DNA of 64,000 nucleotides from NCBI GenBank assembly GCA_963696495.1, contig CAVOKJ010000002.1, forward strand, positions 1,178,001 to 1,242,000. The letters run 5' to 3'. The stretch comes from Bog-756 sp963696495 (GTDB lineage: Bacteria; Actinomycetota; Acidimicrobiia; Acidimicrobiales; RAAP-2). The notes below the pieces were generated by a model. The model saw nothing but the letters and a program-made list of their open reading frames with translations. It was not told the DNA's origin and did no database searches. Positions 62,906 through 64,000 of the stretch are shown here, in pieces (positions within the stretch are counted from its first letter, which is position 1; every line of letters starts with the position of its first letter). Both the position numbers and the translations under genes were made by a program.

Positions 62906-64000
62906 ACGAGATCACGCACACCGGGGCCAGGCCGGCCCCCGCCGCGCCGGCCGGCAGGCTCGACGTGGCCACCCTCCGCAAGGACTTCCCGCTCCTGGCC
63001 CGCGAGGTGAACGGGCACCCGATCATCTACCTCGACTCGGCGGCCTCGGCCCAGCGGCCCACCCAGGTGCTCGACGCCATGCGCACCTACGACGAGACCA
63101 CCCACGCCAACGTGCACCGCGGCGTGTACTCGATCGCCGAGGAGGCGACCCGGCAGTTCGAGGCGGCCCGGGTCAACGTGGGGCGGTTCATCGGGGCACC
63201 GGTGCCCGCCCGCGAGATCGTCTTCGCCAAGAACGCCACCGAGGGGCTCAACCTGGTGGCCCACACCTGGGGTCGCGCCCATCTGCACGCCGGGGACGTC
63301 GTCGTCCTCAGCGAGATGGAGCACCACGCCAACATCGTCCCGTGGCAGATGCTCGCCGAGGAGCGCGGACTCGTCATCCGGTGGATACCCACCGACGACG
63401 AGGGACTGCTGATCCTCGACGACCTCGACCAGCTGCTCGACGGGGCCAAAGTGGTCGGCATCACCTGCATGTCCAACGTCCTCGGGACCCTGAACCCGAT
63501 CGAGTACATCGTGGAGGCGGCCCATGCCGCCGGAGCGGTGGTGGTGGCCGACGGGGCCCAGTCGGTGCCGCACCTCCCGGTCGACGTGGCTGCGCTCGGT
63601 GTCGACTTCCTCGCCTTCAGCGCCCACAAGATGCTCGGGCCGACGGGCATCGGCGTCCTGTGGGGGCGCGAGACGCTGCTCAACTCGCTGCCTCCCTTCC
63701 TGGGGGGCGGGGAGATGATCCTCGACGTGCGCAAGGAGGGTTTCGTGCCGAACGACATCCCGTGGCGCTTCGAGGCCGGGACCCCTCCCATCACCGAGGC
63801 GATCGGCCTCGGCGCGGCGGTCGACTACCTGCGGGAGGCCGGCATGCCGTCGATCCGCGCCCACGAGATCGCCCTGACCCGCTACGCCATGGACGCCCTC
63901 CGCCAGCGGTTCGGTGACGACATCACCATCTTCGGGCCCCCCGACCCGACGGCCCGGGGAGGCGTCGTGTCGTTCGCCTACCGGGACGTGCATCCCCACG
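62893..64000 (+). CDS. sufS: Cysteine desulfurase SufS, cut by the right edge
   Basis: 369 codons visible. YLDSAASAQRPTQVL, MEHHANIVPWQ, DGAQSVPHLPVDV and FSAHKMLGPTGIG (Lys holding pyridoxal phosphate) identify a group II desulfurase. The catalytic Cys loop lies beyond the window. It takes sulfur from cysteine for Fe-S clusters. ATG at 62893 inside the end of sufC, so the two are co-translated. Confidence 0.95.

Overview
The window is about 70% GC, densely coded on both strands, and uses many GTG (and some TTG) starts and 4-nt ATGA/GTGA stop-start overlaps. Coenzyme F420 genes, a homodimeric-type pyruvate dehydrogenase E1, an actinobacterial HhH-GPD protein and many leaderless promoters (TANNNT placed 6-8 nt before the start codon) point to a high-GC actinobacterium. 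Acidimicrobiia is my best guess, but that is inference. I see no rRNA, tRNA, CRISPR array, insertion sequence, integrase or phage gene; it reads as ordinary chromosome.

Layout. 1-6.2 kb: glycan genes, namely a GT2 enzyme cut by the left edge, a small helical protein, a GDP-sugar reductase-like enzyme and three tandem GT4 glycosyltransferases with overlapping ends. 6.3-8.0 kb: cofD-cofE for F420, preceded by a tiny leader ORF coupled to cofD. 8.1-10.1 kb: FKBP isomerase and DEAD-box helicase. 10.3-19.4 kb: a long minus-strand run of sugar-nucleotide and glycosyltransferase genes (rmlB, rmlD, UDP-glucose dehydrogenase, UDP-glucuronate decarboxylase, polyprenyl-phosphate sugar transferase, GT2, NDP-sugar pyrophosphorylase, GalE-like epimerase). 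It could supply rhamnose-, xylose- and glucuronate-type precursors for a cell-surface polysaccharide. 19.5-27 kb: biotin ligase divergent from a biotin carboxylase/BCCP subunit, an M20 amidohydrolase, a methylmalonyl-CoA mutase large subunit, a rhodanese-MoeB protein and a nitroreductase. 27-31 kb: small membrane proteins, a SRPBCC protein, a winged-helix regulator, an unknown protein and gpsA. 31-37 kb: leucyl aminopeptidase, cobalamin adenosyltransferase and MetH. 37-40.4 kb: two poorly known membrane proteins, one with a proline-rich repeat, and a DUF389 protein.

40.5-53.3 kb is a lipoate/pyruvate dehydrogenase island: E3 (lpdA), E2, a fused LipB-LipA protein, an M24 peptidase and an SDR form one minus-strand operon; an ABC exporter pair, an SDR and RNase HI follow, then aceE (E1) on the plus strand. 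53.3-62 kb: assorted metabolic genes (DoxX-like, SDR, hydrolase, HhH-GPD, acyl-CoA dehydrogenase, MBL hydrolase, glycogen-debranching-like enzyme). 62.1-64 kb: sufC and the start of sufS, behind a promoter that carries an inverted repeat.

Most notable: the LipB-LipA fusion beside the lipoylated enzyme it would serve; a leaderless 14-codon ORF that ends inside the cofD start codon; the leaderless-promoter rule seen at about sixteen starts; a rhodanese-first MoeB fusion; a 7-bp tandem repeat tract; and several palindromes at promoters. Nothing seen amounts to an obviously new defence or mobile system.
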